A DNA stretch of 64,000 bases from the NCBI GenBank assembly GCA_032622095.1, contig CP136069.1:46104194-46168193 (forward strand). Direction: 5' to 3'. Source of the DNA: Siphonodentalium dalli. Lineage: Eukaryota; Mollusca; Scaphopoda; Gadilida; Siphonodentaliidae. Positions 1-10,680 of this stretch are shown here, in pieces. The notes below the pieces were generated by a model. The model made no database searches and had not been told where the DNA came from. It was given only the letters and a program-made list of their open reading frames with translations. The position numbers and the translations under genes were made by a program. Positions within the stretch are counted from its first letter, which is position 1; every line of letters begins with the position of its first letter.

Positions 1-119
1 CAATTTTGCCCTATCGAAGTGTCATTGTGTCCTAGCTTCATGAAAATATATACATTAGTATACATTTTACTAGAGTTTCCAGCTATAATTTGCATCAAAC
101 TGACTCAGGGTCTGGTCTG

Positions 120-1115
120 AAAAACGGCGGCCATCATGGCCGCCATCTTGTCTGGAGTCTATACGGCCACTTTTTGTTCTTGTTAACATTAAAAGTTGAA
201 GGAAATAATAAAGAACAAAATGGGTGGGGTAAAGTTAAGTCCCATTGCGTTGCAAGGGTACCGCCATTAGCTCCCAGACTGTCATATTAAGGTGCAAGAA
301 GGCACAAAAACCCAACAACTCCCGTCATATAAAATCATAAAACGCTCTTTATTTACAGCATTTGACTCCCAAAGTGCCACTTTAATGTCTTAAATGTTTG
401 TTTATGTGTTTAAAATGTTTCATGAAACTCAATTGGCGGCAAAAACCGTTTTGATTGACATACAGTCTTTTCCAATCTATGATTTCCTATTTTGGCGGGA
501 ATATTGGCGGCCATCTTGGAATACGCCCCCTAGCGGCCAAACGGACACTTTTTGTCAAGGCCAACAAGTCAAATTTTGTTCCTGGAGCTATAAGCTTTCT
601 ATCAATTATTTTCGAAATCCGAAAGACATAGCCGACAGCCGCCATCTTTGATTTCAAATTTTTGATCAATCGACAAACCCAGCATATATCGAAGAATATG
701 TTTTGAAAATTTACAGGCATAATTAGGAACATCACTAGATGGGAGCTATCGAATTTGAACGATTTTCCAAGAGAACCATGGCCACCGGAGGCCATCAAGT
801 ATTCTACTGTTTGCATGGCTAAATCATTCGGTACATCACGCAGAAGACATCCCTTGTCCGATCATCACAAAACGTTATACGGATCTCTAGGGTGACCTCT
901 AGAATGGGGTCATCGATTTTTTTATGTGAAATTCGTTGGAAACCATGGCTGCCAGCGGCCATCTTGGATTTTATTCTTGACACGAATAAATTTTTCGGCA
1001 CAACCTACAGGTCACATCCCTCATACGATCATCACCAAGATTCATTTGGTTCTTTGGTGTGATATCCATGATGGGAGCGGTCCAATTGTATTTCGAACGG
1101 ATTTCACATTTGAAT
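120..1115. repeat. Degenerate array of CCATCTTGG/CCATGGC motifs
   Basis: A GC-rich core of the form CCATGGC-GCC-GCGGCCATCTTGG recurs in otherwise AT-rich DNA at about 126-155, 504-522, 636-654, 775-796 and 941-967. The last two lie 165 bp apart and share flanking sequence (the segments at 738-796 and 893-967 align). This suggests a decayed tandem repeat with a period near 165 bp. The same core recurs at 8118-8142, 26863-26885, 30419-30443, 30530-30547, 37430-37450 and 37591-37617. No convincing coding sequence is present. Confidence 0.55.
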
Positions 1116-1430
1116 ACATCTGCACACCAACCAGCCCACATTTATTTGAGAAATGTTTGAAATGACATTAATTTCATTTACACAATACAATCCTTTAACT
1201 GAAACTTTTTTACTTTCCTTCTTTATCATCTATTGACTGATGAGTAAAAAATAAAGCCTCACCAAGTTGAGCTACGGTGTCATTGACACTTTCCTTTTTT
1301 AAATTACGTAAAGTTAATTCGAAACCAATTATATTGCCTAGACATTGAAAACAACATCGAAGGTTACGACAATAACATCGAAATGACCTCAACGTCGTGG
1401 ACAATTAAGAGCAAGAAGTTATAATGAGTC
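1116..1430. other. AT-rich stretch, nothing recognised
   Basis: No ORF, RNA gene or repeat was recognised here on either strand. It separates the motif array from the solo-LTR-bearing repeat. Confidence 0.4.
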
Positions 1431-1895
1431 TCGACCCTAATTATAGTCAGATATTCTGTAGCCAATTAGCTGCTTGTCATTACTCCAAGTCTTCTCGTAC
1501 TAAAACCAGCTAAGATATTTGTGATGGCCAGCAATATGACACAATATAGAATAAGATAACACACAACTGACTGGTTCGATGAATTTATTAAAAATCACAA
1601 TATTATACGAACTATCCAAGCGGAGGGACACATCGTGCTATTCACTCACAACAATCAACGGACCGATCGTGGAGTGAGACATAATGAGTTCATGCAATCG
1701 TAACTGACCAGAGATACACATCCTTAAGGTCGACGTACATTGAACAATAATACACAATAAATATATAACATGAAATGTTATGGAAATTACAATATTGGGA
1801 TGGAGATGCTGGTGTTTAGTCCGAGATCGCGCGCATAGCCTTCTTATGACACGAGTTAAGCGTTAATGACCCGCTCAAATAAAACCACAATTATA
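1431..1895 (+). repeat. Dispersed repeat, copy A (interrupted by a solo LTR)
   Basis: The segments 1470-1519 and 1797-1860, once joined, match the reverse complement of 3030-3150. Shared blocks include the stretch ending in AAGTCTTCTCGTACTAAAAC and, after the insertion, GGGATGGAGATGCTGGTG and a related CATAGCCTTCTTAT block. The match fades on both sides. The family is not identified. Copy B serves as the unoccupied version of this locus. Confidence 0.75.
1520..1791. mobile_element. Solo LTR (272 bp) with 5-bp target duplication ATATT
   Basis: The insert begins TGTGATGG and ends ATTACA, so it has the TG...CA termini of LTR retrotransposons. It is flanked by ATATT at 1515-1519 and again at 1792-1796. 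The inverted copy of the host repeat at 3030-3150 reads straight through this point with a single ATATT, which is the empty site. There are no terminal inverted repeats and no coding capacity. A solo LTR left after recombination between the two LTRs of a full element explains all of this. An AATAAATATATAA stretch near 1757 could be a polyadenylation region. The superfamily cannot be told from an LTR alone. Confidence 0.8.
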
Positions 1896-2929
1896 TGAAA
1901 TAAAATATCACAATTGCGACAATAAACGGATATTTTCCGCAGAATACATGCTATTTGATCTGAAACCCACATTAGTTGTGAATTGAAAGCGGTAATTTAA
2001 TGCGAAAAGAGACATTTACCGCAATGTTTACAAATTTTTTAAAGTATGCGAACTCAGTTGACCTCGCGAACTGTGTTCGGCATTTTCCGTTGAAAATATT
2101 CCTTAGATTTTCGACTAACAACGCAAATTACGATGAATTCTCCATTGTAATCGTAATTATGTGTGTCAATAAATAAAAAATAAATAGATTAATTAAACAT
2201 TTGAGATATAAATGTAATACATTAAATAAATTACGGGAATTACAACCCTCTCAAAGTTTAAAACAGTGTAAACACAACGAGCATTAGAATAAATAATATG
2301 CCTTATATAGTGCTACATTTCACCCACATTTGGTGGACTTCCGCGAAATTAAGATATATACTAAGCGAACAAAGCAATATACTGCTCTTGTTAAGCACAC
2401 AAAAAATCAAACAAAATTTGTATAAATTTGGAACCTTAAGTTTGAAAAGTCCTACTAAAACGGAAGAACTATATTTCGAAACTGTGTGATTCGGTTCTCC
2501 GATTATTTTATCAACACAAAAGTCAAAATGCACATGGATGAAACTCACACGCATGGCAAGTCAGACACAAGAGTTCTAATTTTGCTCCAATTTTGACAAG
2601 TTGCTTGCGAAAACTGTCAACAAAACTACCGTTCTGATCCTCCATTATGTCATTAAGTTTTTAGTGCGGGAATTGTTCTCAAAGCACGTAGGAATCTGGA
2701 CTTTGGGGCGATCGGTTTTCGCCATTTTGTTCGGAAAACCCCGCGCTATATATAGAAACGGAAACTAGAATACCCAGAACAAACAGCGGATTATGCCGAA
2801 GTTATTCGGACCACTTCGGCTTTCAGTTAAAGCGTAAACAAACAGAGAAAAAAAGCGATGTTTGTGGCAATCAACCGGAATATTCTATGTGTAATATAAC
2901 ATTAAAGTTAGATTATTATACACCATTAT
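1896..2929. other. AT-rich stretch, no gene seen
   Basis: ORFs here are short and unrecognisable. A TATA-like CTATATATAG lies near 2743-2752, after a GC-rich patch, and could be a relic promoter of a mobile element. Nothing downstream supports a gene. Confidence 0.4.
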
Positions 2930-3029
2930 GACCATAAGGTGTCACCCTTTCCGATGTATATAGCATCACGTATTGATTTGATAGGTATATCGAGTAAAAT
3001 ATACCACAAATTCCCGCCACATATCCCGG

Positions 3030-3160
3030 GCGTAAGTCGTGTTATAAGAAGCCTATGCAGGCGGGCTTGGACTAAACACCAGCATCTCCATCCCAATATC
3101 TTAGCTGGTTTTAGTACGAGAAGACTTGGACTACTTGTCATGCGAATGGAATAACATGAA
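3030..3160 (-). repeat. Dispersed repeat, copy B (empty site for the solo LTR)
   Basis: Read on the minus strand this matches 1470-1519 joined to 1797-1860, with a single ATATT at the position where the other copy carries the 272-bp LTR. Weak similarity may continue to about 3205. Confidence 0.75.
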
Positions 3161-3338
3161 TATTAATTGGCAATCAATTGATGTATATCCTAATCACAAG
3201 GACTTCTCATTAAGAAAAACGAGTAAAATATAAATTAAAAATATCAGAATTAAAGAAGTGGAGTGCTAGGTTTTATTTTTTATTTTTGGTTACTCGTTTT
3301 CTTAGGGCGTGTTTACATGAAGCTGCAAGAAAATATCT

Positions 3339-3381
3339 GCAAGAAAATATCAGGTAAAATTGCACACTGATATTTTCTTGC
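3339..3381. repeat. Perfect 15-bp inverted repeat (hairpin)
   Basis: GCAAGAAAATATCAG at 3339-3353 is repeated exactly in inverted orientation at 3367-3381, with a 13-nt loop. The left arm also forms a direct repeat with 3323-3336. It may be the end of a small DNA transposon, but no second end was found. Confidence 0.6.
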
Positions 3382-5081
3382 TGCAAAGAGAACGCGGTGG
3401 TGTAGACGGCGTTGATTGAGCTCAATCAGAAATATATTAGTCATGCTGATTCAAGTGAATTGCGTCCGGTAAATAACCTACAGTGTATAGACCATTTTGG
3501 CAATTCATAGCTTTGTGAAATTTACAACTGTTGACATGTATTACCGAAGTCGGGTGGGATGAGGCACACACCAACACGTAGCAACGTTGCTGGTCTCATG
3601 CATAAATACCTTCAGCACAATGAGACAGTGGTCATGTTATTTGGAAATATGGAAATATTATAATTCATATAATGCATGCATATGTGGGGTGACAACTGTT
3701 ATTATGGTTTTTTGTGACCCCACCCCATTGATACCCCATATGAAGTTTTCAGGAGATGGTTGCTTGGTACATGGGGCTCTGGTGTATACTACATTACCGA
3801 ACTTACGTGGGTGCATGTGGGGACATGAGACCTCCGACAACAGTACTGTGGTCAAAGTTTTCAGCAGTTGGAAACAATATTAGTTGGAACTTTCACACCA
3901 ACAATGGTTTGAAATTGTTCTTGTAGTCTGATTTTTCAACCAGTAATGTATGTGGAATTAGTGGTTTTAGGCGAACATTTGCATTTCTGCCTACGTTGGT
4001 CACAATACTGGTTTGGAATTTCTTCTAGGCCCCTCCCTCCCCGGTGTCCAGTCAAAATTAAAGGCATGTGAGTTACTAGATGGGGAAATTCAAAGACGAT
4101 TATCAGCGATTATGTCAAACAATCCAACATGGAATTACGAAGTGAATTGTTGAAATAGGCGATAATATAGATGGACCATAACTTGAATGCGTGAACAGTT
4201 ACCAGCGTTTCCCTTATAGAGATTAGTTAACGGATAACGATGGCCACCAATCAATGTGAACTGGCGATAAAATATCAGCGCGCTGCTTTCGTCGGATATT
4301 TCCCGGTATTATTTATTTCATTGGTCAAGTTAGTCACATGGGGCATATCTGATATGTTAAGGAACAAGCATTAACAAAGAAATACGTTCCTCGCGTTGTT
4401 TGTTCAATGTTATAGTACCCCGTCAGAAGAGGTCAGAACACCACAGAGTTACCATGTTTAGAACGGGTGGAATATGATATCTACGGGCGCATAGCCACAG
4501 TAGAGCTTCATGGAATGATCTATTCAAGAACATACAACATAACACGATGGTAATAGGTCTGAAATATAATTTGGGAATGCGCTTTAACATTCGAGCGTTA
4601 TAGAAAAGTAAAATATCTTTATGAAGCGATTTGTTAAACATTTGTGACCATAACAAATATGACCCGGCGAAATCTGCTAATATATTTATTGAAGTTCGAC
4701 CTGAAATATATGGCAGGTAAAGAGTTAATAACACTGTAGAGTGTGTTTTGGTCACTGGAACTGTTATGTGTATGCCTAACTGAGTGTACACTGTGACTTT
4801 AAATGCTAAGCCATTTCTGGGTGAGGTGAAATATTGTTTAACATGTTTACCTGCACCTGATAAATGATATTCTTTGAAATATAAATGTGTGTACCCCATG
4901 GTCCATGTGTCGCGTTGTCGCGAATTATGAATACATCTTGAAAATCAGAACCTTGAACTTGAAGTATATCCACAGATACCATCACACACTCACTATTTAT
5001 AATGGAAATTTAGCCGGACGTTTTCAATGGCAACTTACGGACATCCCGACTTGTATATGAGAGACAATTGAATAGTTTATT
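3382..5081. other. Gene-free stretch
   Basis: No recognisable gene or repeat. The longest open frame is a minus-strand 158-codon ORF at 4423-4899 with no family resemblance and a length that chance could produce in 64 kb. Confidence 0.4.
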
Positions 5082-5753
5082 ATACCCACCCGCAACGAAG
5101 TTAGGGGGTATACTGGAATCAGCTCAGCCGTCCGCCCGTGGACACAAATTTGTCCGGAGTTTTTCTCAGTCGTTTATTGATTAATTTCCGTGAAACTTGG
5201 CACAGGCATCAACCACCATGGAAACCTGTGATCCTGCGATTATGACGTCTGTCGAACTTTTTTGGTGGAGTTATCCCCCCTTTTTCGACTTAGAAAATTT
5301 TCGTAACATGTATAATTTTGTCCGATCTTTTATTGCTACATTTTTAGGTCAATTTATTTTAAACTTCGCACAGATATTTAGTACCATGGGAACCTGTGCA
5401 CGTGCGATTATGACGTATGTCCGACATTTTTTGGTTTAGTTATCCCCCTCTTTCGACTTATAAATGTTTTTGCAACATGCATAATTTTGTCAGAGCTTTT
5501 ATTCCTACATTTTTAAGTCAAAGTTTTTCAATCTTGGCAGTGATATTGGAACATGTGCACCTTATGCTGTCTGTCCGACTTTTTTGTGTGGAGTTATTCC
5601 CCTTTTTCGACTTAGAACATTTAAGATTATGGTTAGGGTTGTGCACCTCCAATGGGAACTGTTATTTTATTACTTTAACTAACTGTTTACTGACATGCGA
5701 AAATCTTAGTATTTTAAAAACAAGGGGGTATTCTTTGTCCCATCGGGACAGTC
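5082..5753 (+). mobile_element. Non-autonomous element with ~169-bp internal tandem repeats (Helentron/HINE-like)
   Basis: The left end is a hairpin in which TATACCCACCC and AGGGGGTATA bracket GCAACGAAGTT. Then come about 2.7 tandem units starting near 5193, 5361 and 5531 (period 168-170 bp), each holding ACCATGGGAACCTGTG-like, TTATGACGT-like and CCTTTTTCGACTTA-like blocks. The right end again carries AGGGGGTAT followed by a small hairpin, GTCCCATCGGGAC (about 5738-5750). Subterminal palindromes around a ~150-170-bp tandem core are typical of Helentron-derived non-autonomous elements in bivalves and other invertebrates. The family assignment here is an inference from structure. There is no coding capacity. 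Confidence 0.6.
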
Positions 5754-5806
5754 ACACTTATAGTTTGCATTGTCGATATGGAAGTTGCATCATGCTACAA
5801 CGTATA

Positions 5807-6298
5807 TATTGATTTTAATTCGTCGCTGCCATATGGGATGCTTCTATGGAAACGCCCGTCATAAATGCCACATGGACTGTACTTTACACGGCGCAAAACA
5901 TAACCATAACCTACGCCCACGTTTAACGCTGGCTAACAATTCTTTTTGGTCAATATTTGGCCATTTCTGAACTTATTTAGTCATTATACAGAAACCTTGG
6001 ACAAATTGAAACTGACAAATCCACAACTAAAAAAGAAAGCGAAGCAAGAGACTAAAACGCACACCTAAAATTTAAATAACTGATAAATTCCGAAATTAGA
6101 AAATTGACAATGCACATGTGCGCCAATAAGATGGAAAAAGTTTCGTAAAATGGGCACTTGGTAAAGCATACACTAATAAAAGCTAATCATCATTGTTTTG
6201 ATAAATACGCACATGTAACTTCTGGGAAATTGTTACCCAAACATACACTGATGTCTGACAATAAAGCAACTACCGATTAACAAGTAACGAGCGCATAC
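5807..6298 (+). repeat. Dispersed repeat, copy 1 (partner at 25093-25537; start resembles receptor 5' end)
   Basis: This segment aligns in direct orientation with 25093-25537 over nearly its whole length. Shared blocks include GATTTTAATTCGTCGCTGCC, CACATGGACTGTA and CATAACCATAACCTACGCCC; the partner lacks roughly 6160-6200. The first 75 bases also resemble the 5' coding region of the receptor at 23168 and its fragments at 22790 and 26495. It may therefore be a decayed receptor copy plus its flank. No open frame survives. Confidence 0.65.
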
Positions 6299-6467
6299 AA
6301 AAAAATCATAGTCAGAAATGGTAACGCCATCAAGATCATATTATTACCCATAAATATAAATTATAATATAAAATATATTGGTTACATGAATGCACCGCCT
6401 CAGAATTTCGTTAAAACAACTAATCCTTCAAATCATTATAAAAAAATTACTAGTTGAGCTTTCTGAG

Positions 6468-7125
6468 TTAAAGGAGTACTGTACACAGGGATAGACAATT
6501 TTTTTATTTACTTCCATTGAAATAACTTTCAAGTTAGATTGTGTTCGTGTTATATGAGTTTCGTATAAACCTAATTTACCGAAGAAAATATTGATCTTGG
6601 AAACGAATATATTACGATTTCAAAGTACGCGCCATGTTTTTGACCTTCACCGGAGAATACTCAGGACGCAGGAAGTACCGGAAGTTCATTGTTCACAGCT
6701 TCAATTGATGTCTTCAATCTCTTCCATCGAACAATCTCACTCACTATAAAAATACTTGACGCTTTATGACTCTTGTTTCTTTCTCTTTTTTTTTCCGAAT
6801 CGGTTATAGCGGCCTTTCTTTTGCAGGTAACATGTTTGATGTTTTGTTTGCAACTCAATAATGTTCGCGAACGGCCGTCGATAAAAGACACGCAACAGAT
6901 ACGATTTCAAGAACGGTAACTCGTACTGGCATAATACTCCATTTTATTACTCCAGCCATAAATTAATTTATATTAAATAATTCAATTTTACTTTTGTGAT
7001 ATCCTGTTAACCGGAACGTTTTCAGTAGACATCGTCGACTCAAATTAGTTATTTTAAAATATATTGATATTAGATCGCTATTGTCACCGGGAATTTATTG
7101 AAATTGGGGTACAGTACCCCTTTAA
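6468..7125. mobile_element. MITE with TTAA target and 17-bp terminal inverted repeats
   Basis: TTAAAGGAGTACTGTAC at 6468-6484 is matched by its inverted counterpart TTAAAGGGGTACTGTAC, read on the minus strand from 7125 to 7109, with one mismatch. Both termini begin with TTAA, the target used by piggyBac- and Kolobok-type transposons. The 658-bp interval has no transposase, so it would have been moved by an enzyme from elsewhere. Which of the two superfamilies is responsible cannot be told from the ends alone. Confidence 0.75.
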
Positions 7126-7866
7126 ACTATTTTTTCCATATAACAAAACAAACCTTTATATTTTTCACAATCATGGGAATAATTGGATGCTATATCGATT
7201 TTTCAGCCGAAATATATACCACATGTGCTCAATATTGTTCAATACACAATTCTCGAACCAGATATACCAATTGAACGGGGGGATTTGAATGAATTTAGCA
7301 GATATGGACAAAAATAACATAATGACCCAAAAAAATGACGATTTTTGTAGGCAAACTGTCGTAGTCGATGTCACTTTTCTCGGGTTAATCATTAAAGACA
7401 CGGGCGGCGTACGTTGCAGAAATATGTGTATACCATGACTCCATATTGTACTGTGTACAAACATGCTATATAATATATTTGTGCTGTACACCCTACTGTG
7501 TGTGAACAGGAGTCCGACCGTGGGTAACACGTTTCTACTGTGTGTAACAAGTTTGAATGGCATTTCAATGGTTAAAGTTTATACCCATAGTAGAACTACA
7601 TCCTTCCGTGATCTCGATCAAAATGACTCTATTTTTAAAACGTAGCGCCTCGCGATGAAAACAGTTTGATATTTTCGATTCAATTGAATAGTATACTCAC
7701 TAATGCGATAAAAACGAACAGTTTATTCCGTGGAAATCACATCCAGATCAACAAATTGAACATATATTTAAGAAATAGACGTAACAAACTCGAACAACAA
7801 GCGGTGGATTTCAAAATGACTTTCGTGGTTTCCTGTTGACTGTCCGGCGGAGAAAAAAAAGTTCCC
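7126..7866. other. Stretch with nothing recognised
   Basis: Only short shadow-length ORFs and no repeat partner found elsewhere in the window. Confidence 0.4.
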
Positions 7867-7873
7867 GCAATGT

Positions 7874-8425
7874 CGGGGGGGGGGGGGGGGGGGGACTGAG
7901 GGGGTGAAAAAACATTTTCCGCCACGTATGCCGGGGTGGGTGGGTGGTCAAAGCCACCAACAAGCAATTGTTTCCGCAACTAAAAAAACCATTTCCTGCT
8001 TGTTTTTTTAGTGTTTTGGCAATTAGTTGGGCTTCAAAACCACTTTGAATGAGAGAAATAATGTAATTCTAACTGGTAAACAGTTATCGTGTTGTATTTT
8101 GTTGCAAATTTGAAATCTAAGATGGCCGCTGGCAGCCATGTTTTTTTGGCCGAATGACCTCAAAATGACTCATTCCTATTTACATGTCCATGTTAACATC
8201 CATGATAAATAGTATGCACAGAAATTCATATACAGCTGTTTACAGTGCATTTCCCCCCGCAAATCTCTGTTTTAGTGTTAAAAGGGGGGTGGGTGTCAAA
8301 AAATGGTCGGAAAAAAATGCCGAAAACGGAAAAAAATTTGGCGTTGGTGGTGGGTGGGTACAAACAATGATCGAAAGGGAAAAAATGCCATACGTGCCTG
8401 AAATGTTTTTCCGACCCCCCCCCTG
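7874..8425 (-). mobile_element. G-tract DNA transposon, copy 1 (552 bp), 7-bp target duplication GCAATGT
   Basis: GCAATGT flanks the insert exactly at 7867-7873 and 8426-8432. Read on the minus strand, the right end runs CAGGGGGGGGGTCGG then AAAAACATTTCAGGCACGTATG. The left end has a 20-base G run, ACTGA, a second G run, then GAAAAAACATTTTCCGCCACG, so the termini are inverted repeats of about 35 bp behind a variable G tract. The body matches 26587-27116 in opposite orientation end to end, including the CATGGCTGCCAGCGGCCATC block. No transposase is encoded. A 6-7-bp duplication is uncommon among DNA transposons; the superfamily is unassigned. Confidence 0.8.
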
Positions 8426-8738
8426 GCAATGTGTTATATTTATATTCATTAAATTCGTATTCCCAAATATATTCATGTTGTTTATTTATGGCGGTTTCAT
8501 TACAGTTTATTGTGAATTGACTATACCCTGATGCCATATTCGTACAATTGAGTGTTGACCTAATTCAATGTATCAATACGCCTGATGATCAGCTGTGATC
8601 GTACGTCGATGTACGGCCAAGTGTGGGGAACACAACGGGTATGATTGTGAATGGTGCGACAGAATCGTCTTAATTTAAGTGGATTTATTTCGATTTCATA
8701 GATTTTTTTTGCTCCTGTACCGGTCATGGTATAAACAA

Positions 8739-8880
8739 AATACACACGTCGTGTTTCTGAATACCACATTTACACCACTCGTGTGATTGATGATTTACCA
8801 CACTCGCGAAAGCTCGTGTGGTAAATCATCAATCCCACTCGTGGTGTAAATTTGGTATTCAGAAACACTACGTGTGTATT
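8739..8880. repeat. 142-bp near-perfect palindrome (foldback)
   Basis: Arms of 68 bp (8739-8806 and 8813-8880) are inverted copies with only a few mismatches around a 6-nt loop, CGAAAG. Each arm carries a CACTCGTG-like block and ATTGATGATTTACCACAC. It is non-coding. Such structures are usually foldback-type MITEs or ends of larger inverted elements. Confidence 0.8.
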
Positions 8881-9061
8881 CTATATATATCTGTTCAAAT
8901 CGCCATCAACAGAAGGAACACCAAAATATATCCAGTTCCGCTCATATGCCAAACATAATCAGCGCGTAAATAGTATATTGTCGTCAATACGTACGATGGT
9001 GTACTCAAACAAGCGACAGACTGCTCAATGTCACAGAAGTTATGATTCTGTCGATTCTATT

Positions 9062-9380
9062 GGTTAATCACACAAAAATGATATAAACGCTCTTTATTAT
9101 TTCCATATCAGGAAAACAGTAACTACTAACGCTCTTTATGTTTACCATATCCGGATCTAAACAAAATCCAGGAAAAGTAACTTTTTTGGTATTTGTTTAC
9201 ATAACAAAGGGGGGGGGGATTTGGCAATAACATACTGTTTATGACATATCTCTGATTGACATAACAACAAAGTCCGTCTATATCTTCAAGTTACTATTCC
9301 TTCTGTTTATGACGGTTTTTTACGGAGATGAATATTGTAACAGCATATCCACCACCAATGCCTCCCGTATTTTTAAGTAG
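9062..9380 (+). repeat. Dispersed repeat, copy 1 (partner at 29667-29980)
   Basis: Direct-orientation match to 29667-29980. Shared blocks include AACGCTCTTTATTA, TTCCATATCAGGAA, CAGGAAAAGTAACTTTTT-like, TTGTTTACATAACAA and CAATAACATACTGTTTATG. This copy has a 10-base G run near 9210 that the partner lacks. Non-coding; family unknown. Confidence 0.75.
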
Positions 9381-9469
9381 GCGCGAGCAATTTGTTTTAG
9401 AAACTGCACATCACTCCTTCAATATAATATCCGGAATTAGCGACTATACTTATTGTTAGTGGCCAATAC

Positions 9470-10070
9470 TTGTAAAAACATAACCCTACCCCCTAAACTG
9501 GCTCTCGTCACATTTTGCTCCTCTGCTAGCCCAAGCGGTTGTTGTAGAAAACACCACAACTGTGACAAAGGTGATAAAAGCATGACACTTGTCACATATG
9601 TTTCTTATACACTACTGGTCATTTTCACATGTGGCGACATTCGCAACAGGCTCTTCTTAGTAACGGTTGCTAGGCAACTACCCGACATCGAATTAATGCA
9701 TATGACATATATTATGTGAGTTCTAACAAACTAGAATTTTTATGGTGAAAAAAATTGTTGTCAGTTTTGACCTGACTGACAAACTGCCATATTTTTGACT
9801 TACAGGTGGTGACGGTTGCTAGCGACACACCCAATATATAAAAATGCACATATGACTGATATTATAGTTGATTTAACAAACTAAACTACACCAAATGGCA
9901 CTTTTATGTTGAAAACAATGATAATAGTTTTTGTTAGTGTTGAGCTGGCTGAAAACAGTACCATATAATTCTATATAATATGAGTGGTGTCTGTTGCCAG
10001 GGTCATACCCGAAATACCAAAAATGCACTGATATTATGGTAGTTTTAACTAAACTCGTTTTGTATGGTGT
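9470..10070 (+). repeat. Left arm of a large inverted structure: ~150-180-bp tandem repeats with X-box-like sites
   Basis: Three tandem units begin at GTTGCTAGGCAAC (9666), GTTGCTAGCGACA (9815) and GTTGCCAGGG (9993). Each is followed by a CCCGAAAT-like block, AAATGCACATATGACTGATATTAT-like sequence and a TAACAAACTAAAC-like block. The unique head (9470-9660) and the units match, inverted, the segment ending near 21905. The first site fits the RFX X-box consensus. The array is non-coding. Confidence 0.75.
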
Positions 10071-10199
10071 TAATGTGAGCCCAACCAGAATGTGCTACAC
10101 ATTTATTTCCCATATGGGTACAATTATCCGTTATGCTGCACCAGTTCAGATATCGGAAATTCAAAGTGAGAGTTGAAAAGTCGTTGCTTATATGTTATG

Positions 10200-10670
10200 T
10201 GAGGCATGACCATAATAGTTATATAATCTATAGACCAACACAGGTAGATTTATAATGTAAGTCACGGACCCACTCTACTATATATGAAGAACATAGGGCC
10301 AGCCACCAATATGTTAGCCATGGACCTAACCTACAATAGTTGGGTTAGGACCCAGGCACATATACATAGTCATAGGACCCATGACCATACATATAGAGTA
10401 GGATATGCATAGTCCACGAACCAGACCGCTTCATATTAGCCCTTATATATTGGCCTTGGATACAGGCATATATAGACTAGACTTACACCATTTAACCACG
10501 ATGTAGACGGGTTATACCTGGTCACCAAGGCCGCAATGGATCGATGCCGTGTTATAGAAATACAATAGTATACTCTATGGCGATGGGTACATGTATGATA
10601 CATAAGCTGAATTTTCAAGGACCATGCCACGGTTGCATGGTTCAAATGCCCAAGTGCCCATGTACTCAGA
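10200..10670. repeat. Degenerate minisatellite (CCATGGACC/ATATATG type), left part
   Basis: Irregular reiterations of CCATGGACC, CCCAGGCACATATA, TATATGTAGACC and similar quasi-palindromic words recur every 25-45 bases. The same texture resumes at 14766-14815 and 19716-20640. A continuous tract has evidently been split by the two LINE insertions. No ORF is convincing. Confidence 0.6.
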
Positions 10671-10680
10671 TACCATAGAC

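Noticed and set aside
2926-3154. Paired 71-codon ORFs on both strands
   Set aside because: They lie in dispersed repeat copy B, whose partner at 1431-1895 keeps no open frame.
4423-4899. 158-codon minus-strand ORF
   Set aside because: Longest ORF outside mobile elements and the receptor, but no recognisable domain, no neighbouring gene signals, and about one ORF of this length is expected by chance in 64 kb of this composition.
5193-5640. CRISPR-like direct repeats
   Set aside because: Unit length (~169 bp), no spacers, and eukaryotic repeat context; these are ordinary tandem repeats.
7737-7979. 80-codon Pro-rich minus-strand ORF
   Set aside because: The Pro run is the complement of the transposon's G tract.
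10500-10655. tRNA-like B-box word GGTTCAAATGCC near 10640
   Set aside because: No matching A box or cloverleaf at the right distance; the words belong to the minisatellite.
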